Assembly: GCA_037178975.1 (NCBI GenBank)
Contig: JASJZH010000006.1
Location: forward strand, 4,402,001 to 4,466,000
Direction: 5' to 3'
DNA length: 64,000 nucleotides
From: Oscheius tipulae
Taxonomy: Eukaryota > Nematoda > Chromadorea > Rhabditida > Rhabditidae
Positions 25,899 to 39,111 of the stretch are shown piece after piece. The translations under genes and the position numbers were made by a program. Numbering within the stretch: position 1 is the stretch's first letter; every line of letters starts with the position of its first letter. Under the pieces are notes generated by a model. That model saw only the letters and a program-made list of their open reading frames with translations. It did no database searches and was not told where the DNA came from.

Positions 25899-26219
25899 CT
25901 AAATCCTTTTGTTGTAAAAGATGCGTACATAACATACGGTTGTAGCTCCATTTATGAGAATTGTGGTAGGGTTCGTGTTGCCAACCACTGCGACAGAGCA
26001 AATCAGTAGAGCTGAAGGCGGACAGTCTCGAAGTGCTGGATCGAATACTGCCATTCCAGTCGAAGTTTTATCGTAGATGTTAATTGGACAGCACACTAAA
26101 AGCAACAGGTCTAGTGATTTGAAAGTCTTACTTGAAGGGTTTCCGCCAGGTTGGGTTGGAGCACATCCTTCTAAAATGCTAACCAACTGAAGCAAAGTTA
26201 AAAGTAGTCTGAAAAGCAT
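25899..26219 (-). CDS. Small secreted Cys-containing protein (C6-domain-like)
   Basis: Two exons (26132-26219 and 25899-26095) separated by a 36-nt intron encode about 94 residues. The start at 26217-26219 gives a good signal peptide (MLFRLLLTLLQLVSILEG), followed by CAPTQPGGNPS, a CCP triplet, DPALRDCPPSALLIC and a TTILINGATT strand. The spacing of Cys residues and the ILING-like strand recall the nematode C6 (DUF281) secreted domain, but the match is short and judged by eye. It was probably exported or extracellular; the function is unknown. An in-frame upstream Met (MCLAEYDLFVT) would bury the signal sequence and is less likely. Confidence 0.6.
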   Translation of the reverse strand: MLFRLLLTLLQLVSILEGCAPTQPGGNPSSKTFKSLDLLLLVCCPINIYDKTSTGMAVFDPALRDCPPSALLICSVAVVGNTNPTTILINGATTVCYVRIFYNKRI

Positions 26220-26453
26220 GGTCACGAATAAATCGTATTCTGCTAAGCACATTTATAGTGGACCGGAATAATTGAGCCTATTCGATCCGCAATTATCACC
26301 TGAGCGAAAGTGTAATTGTCTGAAATAAGAAGAAGAACGAATGAGAAACGGTTCAATCTTTGCGACACTTTCTCTTTCACACTTAGAACTATCGACTTTT
26401 TGGCATTGGCTGCAAAGCGAAACTGAGCAACTTTCTCGAGACGGCACAGCATG

Positions 26454-26525
26454 TCCGTTGTGGTCTAGTGGTTAGGATTTACGGCTCTCACCCGTAAGGC
26501 CCGGGTTCGATTCCCGGCAACGGAA
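26454..26525 (+). tRNA. tRNA-Glu (anticodon CTC)
   Basis: A full cloverleaf is visible. Acceptor TCCGTTG pairs with CAACGGA. The D arm is TGGTCTAGTGGTTAGGA. The anticodon arm is TACGG-CTCTCAC-CCGTA, with CTC reading the GAG codon. The T arm is CCGGG-TTCGATT-CCCGG, with box-B GGTTCGATTCC. No intron and no encoded CCA. A run of T (TTTT at about 26530) just downstream serves as the Pol III terminator. It lies head-to-head with the small secreted protein gene. Confidence 0.97.
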
Positions 26526-26710
26526 GATCGTTTTGCTTTTCTGTTTTCGGAAGGGAAGTAGGGAAATATTGACCTTTTTTCGGATTTGTCGAATAAACAC
26601 GAACTGTCATCCTCGTTATACTAGTTTTTTTCTTACTTAGCATTAGACTAGCCTTAGCACATGTTCTAATTTACGCCTTACCAATAACAGATTAAGATGT
26701 TTATTTTCTG

Positions 26711-28562
26711 TTATGTACAATATATCGTACCCATGTTAATATGCAAACATTGACCGATAGTATTTAGATTATCGTGCAGCGATTGCAGTTCCTTGCCTCG
26801 TTCTTCTGCAACTTCGGTAGAACTGACCAATTCTAAAACACATGAATACTCATTATGCTTATAACACCATACCTCGCAAAAAGAAGAAGACCAAACCCGT
26901 TCGACAATACAGTGATCAGAGCAGGATATATGTTCAAATCATTCTCATGAGCATAAATAGTCAACATGAAAGAGTACCACACCATTCCGAACTGAATACC
27001 CTTGGTAGCGTATATTCGTACTTCAATTCGGTTCAATTCACTGAAAATCTTGGATGAGTGGGTTGTAAACTGGAGTTTTTATCAGCTCTTATCGCTGGAC
27101 TACTGTTTACGGGTGCGGGTTGTCCAGCATTATCAATTCCGTAGAAGTGCCTCCCACTCAAAGTGGATTCTTACCAGAAATGCTGGTAGAGGTAGCTGTA
27201 GTTCAAATCTCTTGTCACAAGACCTCGATTGGTCAGGTTGTTCTCACAGCAAATCAAAAAGCCAACCATGTATATGGTAAGGTACAGAAGACATGCACTG
27301 GCAATACTGAAAAGAGGATTCAATGGGACTTTTAACAAACCTGGATAAAATAAGAACAAGAATAGGTACCACCTCATTGGACAGACTGTTCTGAATACCC
27401 TGGAGATTTGTGACCTGAGACCAGACTTGGGAGCAACAAGTCACCATGGTCATCATCATCCATGCTAGGGTATACCAAATTGGCATGGTGAACCGGGCTG
27501 CTGACAACGATCGTACATCCAGATCTGTAATGGTTGTTAATATTTCTGTGAAAAACAGGCTTCGCGTGATGGGCTGATTCAGCAAAAGAAAAAAACTTTA
27601 GTAGGCTATTAAAACGGGACAAATGCTCACCAGCCTTATGCAGACGTTCGAAGCTGGCGGAAGAATAGTGCTTTGCTGAGAAAATTCTCATGAGAAGAGG
27701 ACGAAGCTCTTGTTCGTGGACAAATTTTCGTTCAGCTTCAGTCAAAGTATCAATTACTCGTGGCATAGGGATCTTAACGCTACAATTTGTAATATTAACA
27801 AAGTTTTTCCAACCTGAACTCTTTCCGGTCCACTATCTGTGCTGACTTGAATAAAACATTCGTCCGTCAAGATTCCTTCTCTTACCAAGTTCAACATTGA
27901 TCTCTTCTGAAACACCATTTTTGTGACTTCACATGGTGTTTATAACCTGGTGCTTGTCCATTCCGGCAATGTAGTCTAGAATCTGATAGTCTGCCATGGT
28001 TTGCTCCAAATGTCTGTCTGGTAAGTGTCGCTCGTCTGCATCGTGTCGAACGTCGTTCTCAAGCGTGGCTGAAAGTAGTGACGTCAACAAAAACGTCTCC
28101 CAAATTCGGTTGCGTCTCTGATTATGGGATTGCTACACATGGAGACCGGCTTAAAGTGATAAGGGGTCTACCAGCTGCAACCGTTTTGAGAGAAAAAGAG
28201 CTGTTCCGTGTTGAAATAGAAGAAAACGAACCTGTATGGATCCACTTCTTCCACATAGGGTCAAGTTCAGCAAGCATGTCTCGCACAGTCAAAGGTACAA
28301 CTACGTGATCAACCGAAAAATTACTGAAAAGACGAAGTCAGCTCATTGATGAAGATTGCTACATTGTATTCATGTGCAGAACTGTGTTCTCTGTCAGGAT
28401 TCCATCCTTCACCGGTGCCAAAAGCTTTTTTAAGTCAGCATTTGACATATTCCGAATATAGTTGACCAGCATCTCTTTTGAGGTAATGTAGCCATGAGAG
28501 CTTGACGCCGTTTGAAAGACTCGATTCGAGCTACCTTGACTGATGCTGCTGTCGAAGCTCAT
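26711..28562 (-). CDS. Uncharacterised multi-pass membrane protein with duplicated N-terminal module
   Basis: I do not recognise the family. The start ATG is at 28560-28562. Exons join in phase through short introns. The soluble N terminus contains two related modules of about 70 residues: MLVNYIRNMSNADLKKLLAP / VKDGILTEN, and QILDYIAGMDKHQKRSMLNL / VREGILTDE. Each is followed by a V-x-P-x-x-x-R-x(2)-L segment. At least four hydrophobic segments then follow: FTMPIWYTLAWMMMTMVTCC; NEVVPILVLILSR; ACLLYLTIYMVGFLICC; MVWYSFMLTIYA with LITVLSNGFGLLLF. The last exon reads either VSSTEVAEERGKELQSLH with a stop at 26711, using a gtgtta donor, or a short basic tail ending at 26769, using a gtatgg donor. 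The former gives a more protein-like helical tail. It is transcribed divergently from the TPR gene, about 650 bp away. Confidence 0.72.
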
Positions 28563-29212
28563 GGCTGAAGCAAATACATTTCAAGAACAAATGATAAAAG
28601 CTTCTAGAAGTCTGGAGTTTGTCTTAAACAGGGAACGTGATTAACAGAGACCGAAGTGGCGACTGTTATCGCATAGCCCATAAAAGAACTTCGGCAGCGA
28701 ACATATCGATATCGGATGGCCAAGAAATCACCAAAAACTTCTATAATTGGAAGAAGGCACGTGTTTCGGAGAATGAGTTATTGTTTTCTTTTTGCTACGC
28801 GTCTCAACGTTGAGCCCCAGTAATTTCCAAGTAATTTATCAATGTTTATTATTCATTTTAAAAGTCTCCCGCTAAATACTATAGTGCAATGCCAAAACTT
28901 GTTTGTCAAAAAAGTTTCAGTCAATGAAGTTGCCTAAATCATCTGATGCTGTTCCTATTAGATACTGTTCTCTCTACAAATAGTACGTTATCATAAGCTC
29001 CTGATAGTATAATTGAACTTTATATTGTTCATAAAGTGTATGCGTAAATGCGAAAATGTAGGAACGCACTTTTGCGTAATCAAATCTAAGACAGCCGCTT
29101 TTCTACTTTGCACCTTAGAGCTTAAAAAACTTCTATTTACTGCTTTTATAACGATAAAGTCGTATTTTTCCAAGCGTTTTTACTATTCAACAATACTAAA
29201 ATTTCATTTCAG
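28563..29212. promoter_or_regulatory. Divergent intergenic region (shared promoter region)
   Basis: 650 bp, AT-rich, between two divergently transcribed genes. It ends with a splice acceptor (atttcatttcag) touching the next ATG. It must hold both promoters, but no specific element can be named by eye. Confidence 0.45.
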
Positions 29213-30667
29213 ATGGCTAACAAACAAGGAACTACTGAAAGTAGCAAATCGAAACCACAGTCGTCTAAGAAGAAAAAAGATGAACATGAGGACAATTTAG
29301 AAGAAAAAGTATATCTTTTTATAGCTTTTTACGATGAAAGTAGCTTTAGGTGCTGAAGATTGTAGCCGAGATGTACAAATACGCCATGACTTATCAAAAG
29401 ATCGGACGGTACAGAAAGGCGTATACTTGCTACAGAGCTCTCATTCATGTTGTTTCAACGGAACCAATGGTATGGATGAGAATGGCGGAATGTATTTTGG
29501 CCGTACTGAAAAACGTGAGTTTCTGTTAGATTAGCTTAGTGAAAACGTTTTTAGCCTGTCCGTTTTGCACCTCCGTTCGTTTTTTCCAAGTTCCGAAACA
29601 TTCTTCCTGAAACGAGCGTTGTGTTGCTGAACAGAACGTTGACTCCGCGAGGTGCTTTCACCACCTCTATCAGTAACAAATGGCAAGAACGGCAGATTGA
29701 AAAAGAAAGTGGGCTTAAAGATACAAAGTAGGGTCTTTTTAGCGGTTTCCTATGTCAACTTCTAGAATTGAAAAGGAGGAGCTCACCTATCAGTATGCCG
29801 ATATGTGCATGACAACCAGTCGGTGTCTTCTGAAAGATTCGCCCGATATTGTCTTGCAGAAGTTCGCTTCTGCCATCCATGCGTACATCTTTATGAAACG
29901 TGGAAGTAGCAGGTACTCTTTTCTGTTTTGTCTCTCATCAAGAATATTTCAGAAGAGCCGTTCAGTTATGTGAAGAAGTTTTGATCATGCCACCGAACTT
30001 TGACCGGTCTACGGTCCCTCCCTATTTGATTCATTACGTCCAGACTTTGATAGTAAGTTTAGTACTAACATTTAGTACAGTTCTTGTTCAGATTGAGTGC
30101 AACATAAAGCGTGGTAAATTTGAACGGGCCCTGCTGTTGATCGACAGAATGCCTGAAGTTCCCATCGATGACAAAGGTACCACAACACCAGATAACATTT
30201 GTCTCTACAACCGAACGATGGCATACTGTGGGTTAGGAGAGTTCGAGGATGCAAGAAAAAACTACGATGTTAGTTTTTGTAGTTGAAACTTCTATTTCGC
30301 ACTTCAGATGCTCATCGAGACCGTGTTCAGCCGACAAATTATGACACTTGGCGTCTATATTTATTCCTGCATGGGAAAGTTTGAAGACTTCCAAGACATC
30401 TTTCAACGGATCACTGGAAAACTGTGTTCTAATGCACCAGACTCGGATGATTCTGATATAGAGGATATAGAAGAGATGACAACAGTATTTGAAGGATTTA
30501 AACCGTTCGTCTATGAACGGAAGGATATTCCATCTACTTCTTCAACGGTTGAACCTGACCAAGAGGCTAGAAAAACGTATCTAGAAGAGGAAGAAGAGGC
30601 CTATGAAGACTACTGGGCGAAAAGAACGGCTATGGAGGAGCTCATTCGAGAAGCTGAGGGTTTTTAA
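29213..30667 (+). CDS. TPR-repeat protein, possibly CNOT10-like
   Basis: The ATG at 29213 directly follows an acceptor AG. A Lys-rich N terminus (SSKSKPQSSKKKKDEHEDN) leads into TPR-like helices: MYKYAMTYQKIGRYRKAYTC and WMRMAECILAVLKN. The W-x-R-x-AEC pattern resembles CCR4-NOT subunit CNOT10, but this protein seems shorter. Next come a PRGAFTTSISNKWQERQ segment and further helical repeats (YADMCMTTSRCLL; AVQLCEEVLIMP; ECNIKRGKFERALLLIDRMP; YNRTMAYCGLGEFEDARKNY; YIYSCMGKFEDFQDIF). An acidic tail (DSDDSDIEDIEE, EEEEEAYEDYW) closes it. Seven or so exons have introns near 40-60 nt. A TPR scaffold role is likely; the CNOT10 assignment is a weak inference. Confidence 0.72.
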
Positions 30668-30869
30668 TGCTCAACACATTGTGCCAAGTCATAATATACT
30701 TCGGGTTGCTTCTTCGGTTTCACTTGTCTTTCAACTCTTGTTTTGATATTTCACGCAGTTTTGAACTCTCTGATAAACGTTCGATTTGATTTGTTTACTT
30801 TTGCTTTGTAGGCCTAACCTTTTTTTATCGACAACGATCCAGTCTATTAAGTTGTAGTTCAACGCAGAC

Positions 30870-32945
30870 ATGAGGATATTAGACAAGTACTGGACCAACT
30901 ATGAATCGCCGGAGACCATAGACAGAAAGACAAGACCGCCAGTCCTTAACTTCGCTCTAGTGAAGAGAATTAACGGACGGAGCGGAAACGAACCAGAGCC
31001 ATTTGAGTGGAAAGGAGAAGTAAAAAAAGCATAGCTATTTGCCATATTCAGCATTTAGTTTCTGGAAGTAGACAACGCTTTAAAGAATCCGGAACCCTTG
31101 GAATGTACTTTCCAAGCAACAAACAACGAGGTGAGCAGTTAAAGTTCTAACGTCAAGTTTCCTTAGATCCACTGCGCTTCCAGTACTCTCGCCGCAATAT
31201 ATCACAAGAACGCTCATGGAATCGAGGGTATGGTTAACCGCTGCAAAGTCAACGTCTTTGGCAAATGCGTGCAAATATTTCCATGGTCTACTGCTTGCCC
31301 TTCAGTAAATTGTCTCATTTACAGTGAAAGAAGGTACCAGTTTGAAAATCGCATCGTGGACTGCTCGATGGATGAAAAAGAAAGCTTCGATATTGGACAA
31401 CGGTTTGGAGTTGCAATCGATACTTTGTTCACATCTCCCGGAGAAGTCACCGAGGTAATACTGAGTTAATTTTTTAAATATTTTTGCAGAATACCAACGC
31501 CGAAGTGGATAAGCTGGCTTACTTCTGTGTTTTTGAAAGGGAGATGGAAGGCTTCAAGCTTCACATCCGAAAAGAAGTGGACATTATGCTACGGTTACGA
31601 AGTATAAGCATAGCTCTAGACAATGACAATCGAGTTTCAGATAGTTACATGCCTATAGAGCTGAAAACAAGAACATGGCTAGGAATGAACAAGAGGGCCT
31701 TCTTCTACCAACTCATACCATCTCTTTTCACTCGGTGTTACTTGATCGACTGCTTTACAGTAATGATAGCGGTTAGGGAGGAGAAAAACGCTTCTTCAAT
31801 TATCAAGGTGAGATGAGATCATAATCATTTTTGAGCTAAGCATCTAGGTACTGTTTTTCGAAGATATTCGTGACATTGCTTTCAACCAATATGGCAATAG
31901 AAAATACTATTTTCGTTTCTTGTTACGCACGCTCATGAAACATCGTCAAGCAGTTACTGAAATTGAGTACACGAGGACATCTATTCACTTTAACAGTGAG
32001 GGAAAACCTCTCACAGGTAGGCGTTTCCAATTTGGATTCCACATTTCTCTTTCAGAAAACCTTGACGACAAACTACATCCGCCGAACCCTTATTTTCCGC
32101 TACGTATGTCTTTTGATTCCAAACACGTTTTTTTCTTTAGAAGGCGATAGACCTGACCTGGTGATATGTCGAGATCCGGAGTTTGATGAAATGGAGCCAA
32201 CTCTTTCGGACCTGTGCACTCTTAGGAGATGGGCAACGGAAGAACGATGGTGTCTGCATAAAGCAGCATCTACTATCTACGTTCTTGCTTGGCGGTTTGA
32301 GTCTCTCCTGGATCTTCTTTTGCGACATACTGAAAGAATCGATCTTTTCACGAAGAAAATCATCAAGGTGTTCATGCTCGATGCCGAGGAGACACCGTCA
32401 GAGGACGAGATTGCTTTTGCGTGTCACGTGCATTTAGGAAGTAAGCTGTAATGAGAGTCACAACAGTTCCCTTCAGATAATATGACAGTAGAAGTCGAAT
32501 TTTTCGATGATATCGAAGATCTTGAAGGACATCTTGAAAAACACGACCTTTATGGTGGGTTAACGTTTTGTGTAGGAAAAGAGATATTTTAGAAAACTGC
32601 TCACATGCCTTGGTACTTTTGGGAAGCGGGCAGTCTCTTCCCGGTTCATTTGCTATACGCAACACCGATATTTTCCATATCTGCAATTTCCCCAGAAAAG
32701 AAATTATGGATATGGTCACGCTACCAGAAAAAATTGCTGTTTTTGGAACGTGTCAGCAGTGCGTGGATGCAAACGAAAAACTCTCAAAGATGGATATGTT
32801 CCCAGGATACGAGGACTTCACCTACTTTTTCGCCATGGACACCAACATCGTTTTAAACATGAACTTCAAAAACTTGCTTTTTGTGACCGAACAGACTGAA
32901 ATTCTCGAGCTCCTCAAAATGTACGATTTTCCGTATGTTGTATAG
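30870..32945 (+). CDS. Conserved-looking protein of unknown function
   Basis: I do not recognise this gene. It starts at ATG 30870, about 200 bp after the TPR gene's stop, with possible acceptors (gttgtag, acgcag) just upstream, so co-transcription is conceivable. Some eleven exons join in phase and encode about 560 residues. Visible stretches include MRILDKYWTNYESPETIDRK, FQATNNEIHCASSTLAAIYH, QRFGVAIDTLFTSPGEVTE, KLAYFCVFEREMEGFKLHIR, RFLLRTLMKHRQAVTEIEYT, DLCTLRRWATEERWCLHKAA, STIYVLAWRFESLLDLLLR and HALVLLGSGQSLPGSFAIRN. The C terminus is LELLKMYDFPYVV. It looks like a globular mixed alpha/beta protein without signal peptide, membrane segment or recognisable catalytic motif. Regular introns and high complexity argue that it is real. 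Confidence 0.75.
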
Positions 32946-32997
32946 CTGCACATACTGTTTTATTGATCTCATAGGCCTTGTTTGAGAAACTTGTAAT

Positions 32998-33300
32998 TCA
33001 GAAGGCTGGGTAATAAATGCTCACTTTGAGCGCGATTAGCCATTGAGTTTTTTCACTATGCAAACAGAATGTTCCAGCAGCAACGACTGGCTGGAATAAA
33101 CAGTCCCAATTTTCTGTAACGTTCGATTTCAGTTCTCCCTTGGCTTCGTTTAAATCGATATCCTTTAGCTTTGAGAAGCAAAGCGATCGGATCATCGTTT
33201 CTTCCGAAATTTTATATTTTGGCGGAGGTTTTTGCTTCATAGACTCAAACATAACATTTAAAAAAAAAATAAGTGTGATCGCGTAAAACATTATTTTCAT
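32998..33300 (-). CDS. Small putative secreted protein
   Basis: A single 100-codon frame starts MKIMFYAITLIFFLNVMFES, a plausible signal peptide. KQKPPPKYKISEETMIRSLC follows, then an NVT glycosylation sequon and FQPVVAAGTFCLHSEK. It runs tail-to-tail against the preceding plus-strand gene. An AATAAA polyadenylation signal lies on the minus strand just past its stop, near 32960, which favours a real transcript, although the signal could also be coincidental. No family recognised. Confidence 0.45.
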   Translation of the reverse strand: MKIMFYAITLIFFLNVMFESMKQKPPPKYKISEETMIRSLCFSKLKDIDLNEAKGELKSNVTENWDCLFQPVVAAGTFCLHSEKTQWLIALKVSIYYPAF

Positions 33301-33499
33301 TTGCGAGAAAGTCTGTATCTTCTAGAATTCCCGCGATCTTGTTGCGACACGTGTGCTTTAACGGCTGTCGACCAAACATGTGACGGTTCTGGTACTGGGG
33401 ATCAATAATGCCGCATCCACCCATTTTTCCAATCTTTTTTTATTTATCTCATTAATTTGGAACCATTTCCAGGGTAGTTTTATATCAAATGGCTCGCCG

Positions 33500-36400
33500 A
33501 TGATTTTCCTCAGTTCATCGTTAGTTGTTCTAGGTGTTCTATTAACAAAAGTGAGCATGATTCTGTTTGTTTCAATGAAAGACCGCATCAGGGAGCAAAA
33601 GCACGTACAGAAGATGGTTACATAGCAGAAGAATACCAAGATTCCGAATGGGTATGTTATTTCTGACCAAATCATTTAAGTTGTTCCAGCTAGCGCCGGC
33701 CCACGAGAACATTCAGACGGTCACACCGCCGTGTTGCCAAAAACCAAGCATCGAAGACGTTAATCATGTCCTGGTAAGTGTCCCTTCCCAAAATATTTAG
33801 ACTTTCTCCAGGTGTCCACCATGAATGGGAAGCTGATCGCTCTAGATGCTTCCAACAACGGAAATGTTCTCTGGGAGCTTGACTTGGAAGGAGCTCCTCT
33901 ACTTTCTGGTACTCTTAGCGGAATGCCCGTAGGATTTAAATTTTTCCTTGTTACAATTACGAAGCTTCAGCCCATGGAAGCCAATGGTAAGTGGTACCAT
34001 TTGGTTCCTGCTTTAGACGGGTCTCTTTACATGTACTCAAGAAATGATCGATTGTTGGAACCTATTCCTCTCAATACCGAGGTTCTTCTTCAGGTTTGTC
34101 ATACTATCATTTCTCATTTTGTTTTTATGTTTTCAGTCTAGTGTCCGAATCGCTCAGGATGCTGTTGCCGGTGGAAAAATCGTTACAACGACAGGCGTAG
34201 ACCCACTATCCGGAGAGGTGAACATTATTTTTTTCCCATATCCCATTTTTTAGATTCGTTATCATTGCACAGCTACAAATTGTAACAATGGTGTAAACGA
34301 AGATGTGCAATCGACTCTGGTCTTCCGAAGAAGCACCAATTCCGTCAGAGCCGTCAACGCTTTGACCGGGATTGAACGCTGGAACCTGTCGGTTGCAGAG
34401 TACGACGCCTCCCTGGTCAAGAAGTCCAGTACTCTTTCAAGCAATAGACTAAAGTAAGTGCTTTCCTAATGTTTATTTACCTTATCTTGCAGTGGCCTCC
34501 GTATTCTGGTTCAACCTCCGGACGGTGTTGTAACTGCCTACGACGAATGCGGAAACATGGTTTGGAGCCAAAGTGTAGGAAGCCACATAGTAAAATCGTG
34601 GAAAATGGAATCGGGAGAACTTGAAGAGGTAGTAGTAGTTGTTATTTTCAAAACTAGTGTTTCAGATTTCTCTTTTTGATGCGTACAACATACACACGTT
34701 AGCTGTGGCTGACGAGTTTAATCAGCCTGACAGCAGAATAGCTGAAACTTTGTTTTATCTTGGTAAGAATACTTCCATTTTCAAGAATCTTTCTTTTAGG
34801 GATGTCCAACAATGATCCCTTCATTATTCATTCGGGAGCGGTCAAGAATGAGCTACAAAGAATGGCACGAAATGCTCTGGACTTGGGCGAGTCCATTGTA
34901 CATCAACCTGGTTCTCAGCTGATTCCTGCTGATAAACGAGCCTATTTCATCCAAGGAAAGACTATTGGTCAGTAGCTTTTATTATGTTTTTTACAGAGAA
35001 ATTATTAGATGAACTCCTCCGTTTTTCATTCGGAAAAACGTATACGGCCAAACAGAACTCGAACACAGCGTTGATCGATGACTTCTCGAGTGAGCTTACC
35101 GTTGTCAATCCAAATCGTGTGGACGGCCATGTCGGTTCATGCCCAAATGGTGATGGTGTCAGTTTGATCAGGGAGGATGACATGCGAAGTGCTACATTCG
35201 ATCATGCTTCTGGCGACAAGGGCTGGTATGTACTGAAGCCAGGATCGAGCAAGGTCGCCAAAAGTCCGTTCTTTCTCAACAAGGCCAAGCAATGTGCAGC
35301 AAGATTTTCACAGCATGTGGATTCTTGGTGGTATGATTGAAGCACCTTCTGTTCAGAGTATATCTTTAGGTCGTTCTCAATCGGAATGATGGCTGGTCTA
35401 TCCACAGGAATCGCTACTCTTGGTACTGTGTTCGCGTACTTCTGCTACAGAAGAATGCAACGGAAACTGCTTCCACTCAATTCTATTCCCAGAAAGGTAC
35501 TGAGCGGCTTATGTTTATTTAGGAAGTTTATTTAAGTTAAGAGAAACTCGGGAAACAAGCAGCGGTCCCTCTCTGAATGGAGAGCCAGGTTCAGTACCGT
35601 CAACACCTTCTGAACCAACCCCAATTGCTGCGATTACCAGGGAGCGAAGAACAACTTCTGGAAACAGCAACTCCCAGTCAGAATCTTTCACCAGCAAGTA
35701 GAAAACCCTTAGTTTGTGTCTATTCATCGTTTTTAGATTCTTCCACGATTTTGAGCCTGTCAAGCTATTGGGTCATGGAGGATTTGGATATGTGTTCAAG
35801 GCAAAACATCGTCTGGATGAAGGGTACTACGCTGTAAAGCGTATTGCCGTTGCTGACAATGACAGGGCAATCCAAAAAGTGTTGAGAGAAGTAAGAGCAA
35901 TGGCAAAGCTGGATCACCGTGGCATCATAAGATACTACCACACGTGGATCGAGAGACCACCGCCTGGGTGGCAGGTTCGTGCATTTCATACCCCCAGTTA
36001 TACATTTCAACTTAGGAAGAGAACGATAGAGATACCCTTGCCGACCTGAAAATCCGAAGAAAGACCTTTGACGAGGAAGCAATCGAGAAACAGAAAATTG
36101 TTGAAGAGTCGACTCAGGATCCTTCTTCAGCTCCGATGTTTAGTCGACAAGAGAGGTTAGCTTAATAAGCATTTATGGAACAAAATGAATTTCAGCATCA
36201 AAGTACCGGCTATGCCAGAAGACAGTAACGATGGATCTTGGCTTGACTCACAACCTGGGAACCAAGACGATACTTCTTCCTCTTCAGGAAGCGATGGCTC
36301 GGAGTCGGATGTAGAAAGTAGTGATTCAGAGAATCCACTCAAACCTCAACAGAGAAAACTAGGTAGTTGAGTACTTACATGAGTTATCACTATGTTCTAG

Positions 36401-37439
36401 GTAAATTTACTTCCCAAAATTCTGTGGAAGCATCCGACGGAATTATTTTTGGACACAGTGCTTCACTCAGCAAGTCCAAAAATTCTAAATCGTCGGAAGA
36501 TTTGTGGAAACAATCAAAGGTGCAGCAGGTAAATATAGTCCCTATTCTCTTCCAAGCTTTTCTTTACAGATGGTCTTGGTGACTTCTGTGGATGAGGAAC
36601 TTCTTCCCTGTAGAAATACAGAGAGTTTTGTATATTTGTACATACAAATGCAGTTGTGTCAAGAGAAGACACTTCATTCGTGGCTGAAACGACATAAACA
36701 ACAAGAGCACCGATCTCTTCCGGTCATGAAGGCATGGTTGGTTCAGCTGTGCTCCGCAGTGAACTATATTCATTCGCAGGGAATGATCCATCGTGATCTG
36801 AAGGTAAGTAGCAGCTACGTTACGTTCTGCAACTCGTATACAGCCACAAAACATCTTCTTCTTTGATGACAACCACCAGCATTTGAAAGTTGGGGACTTG
36901 GGTCTCATAACCAAAGGATCTTCTCCGGATGAGCAAGCCGAGAAGCACTCGCCCAATGGTATCCACTCTTCTCACACTGACAATGTTGGAACAAGAGGAT
37001 ACATGAGCCCTGAGCAGGTGATACTTATTCGAAAAACAGTTTGAAAGTCCTCTTTCAGATTGCCAACCAAGCCTACACGTTGAAAATAGACGTTTTCTCT
37101 TTAGGACTCATTTTTTGCGAGCTCATCATTCCATTCCAAACATTTATGGAAAGAAGTAGGACACTGGGATCTCTTCAGAGAGGAGAAGTACCAGATATTT
37201 TGAAATATTGTGGTAAAGATGAGGTGGGTCACCACGTGCACTTTTATTAATAATTCTTTCAGAGAAAGATGGTTCTGTGGATGACCAAAATGAACTCCAC
37301 TGAGCGTCCAACAACCGACGACATTCTCTCGTCAGAGTACTTGGCCGATGTAGATGAAGATTTTGGTGCCGGATCTCGAAGACGCTACCGTAGTGAGCGT
37401 AACAGCTCTTTTGATAGAAAAAGTTCAGCTCATTTTTAA
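33500..37439 (+). CDS. pek-1: PERK, eIF2-alpha kinase of the unfolded-protein response
   Basis: An ER type I membrane kinase that phosphorylates eIF2-alpha when its lumenal domain senses misfolded protein. The lumenal domain begins near 33770 (VLVSTMNGKLIALDASNNGN) and contains DGSLYMYSRND, LSGEIRYHCTA and RAVNALTGIERWNLSV. A transmembrane segment (MMAGLSTGIATLGTVFAYFC) lies near 35390-35440. The kinase starts at LLGHGGFGYVFKAKH with AVKRI. It has the long acidic Ser-rich insert typical of PERK (about 36040-36500), IHRDLKPQN (split by an intron near 36810), GDLGLITKG where most kinases have DFG, GTRGYMSPEQ and KIDVFSLGLIFCELI. The stop is at 37437-37439. The N-terminal exon is tentative: ATG 33500 gives a hydrophobic leader (MIFLSSSLVVLGVLL) and joins in phase to the exon at about 33689. 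Confidence 0.93.

Positions 37440-39111
<1,672 letters not shown>

Noticed and set aside
33358-33675. 105-codon minus-strand frame with a membrane-like segment
   Set aside because: It is antisense to the proposed PERK leader exon. Its hydrophobic run mirrors the leader on the plus strand, and no splice partner was found.
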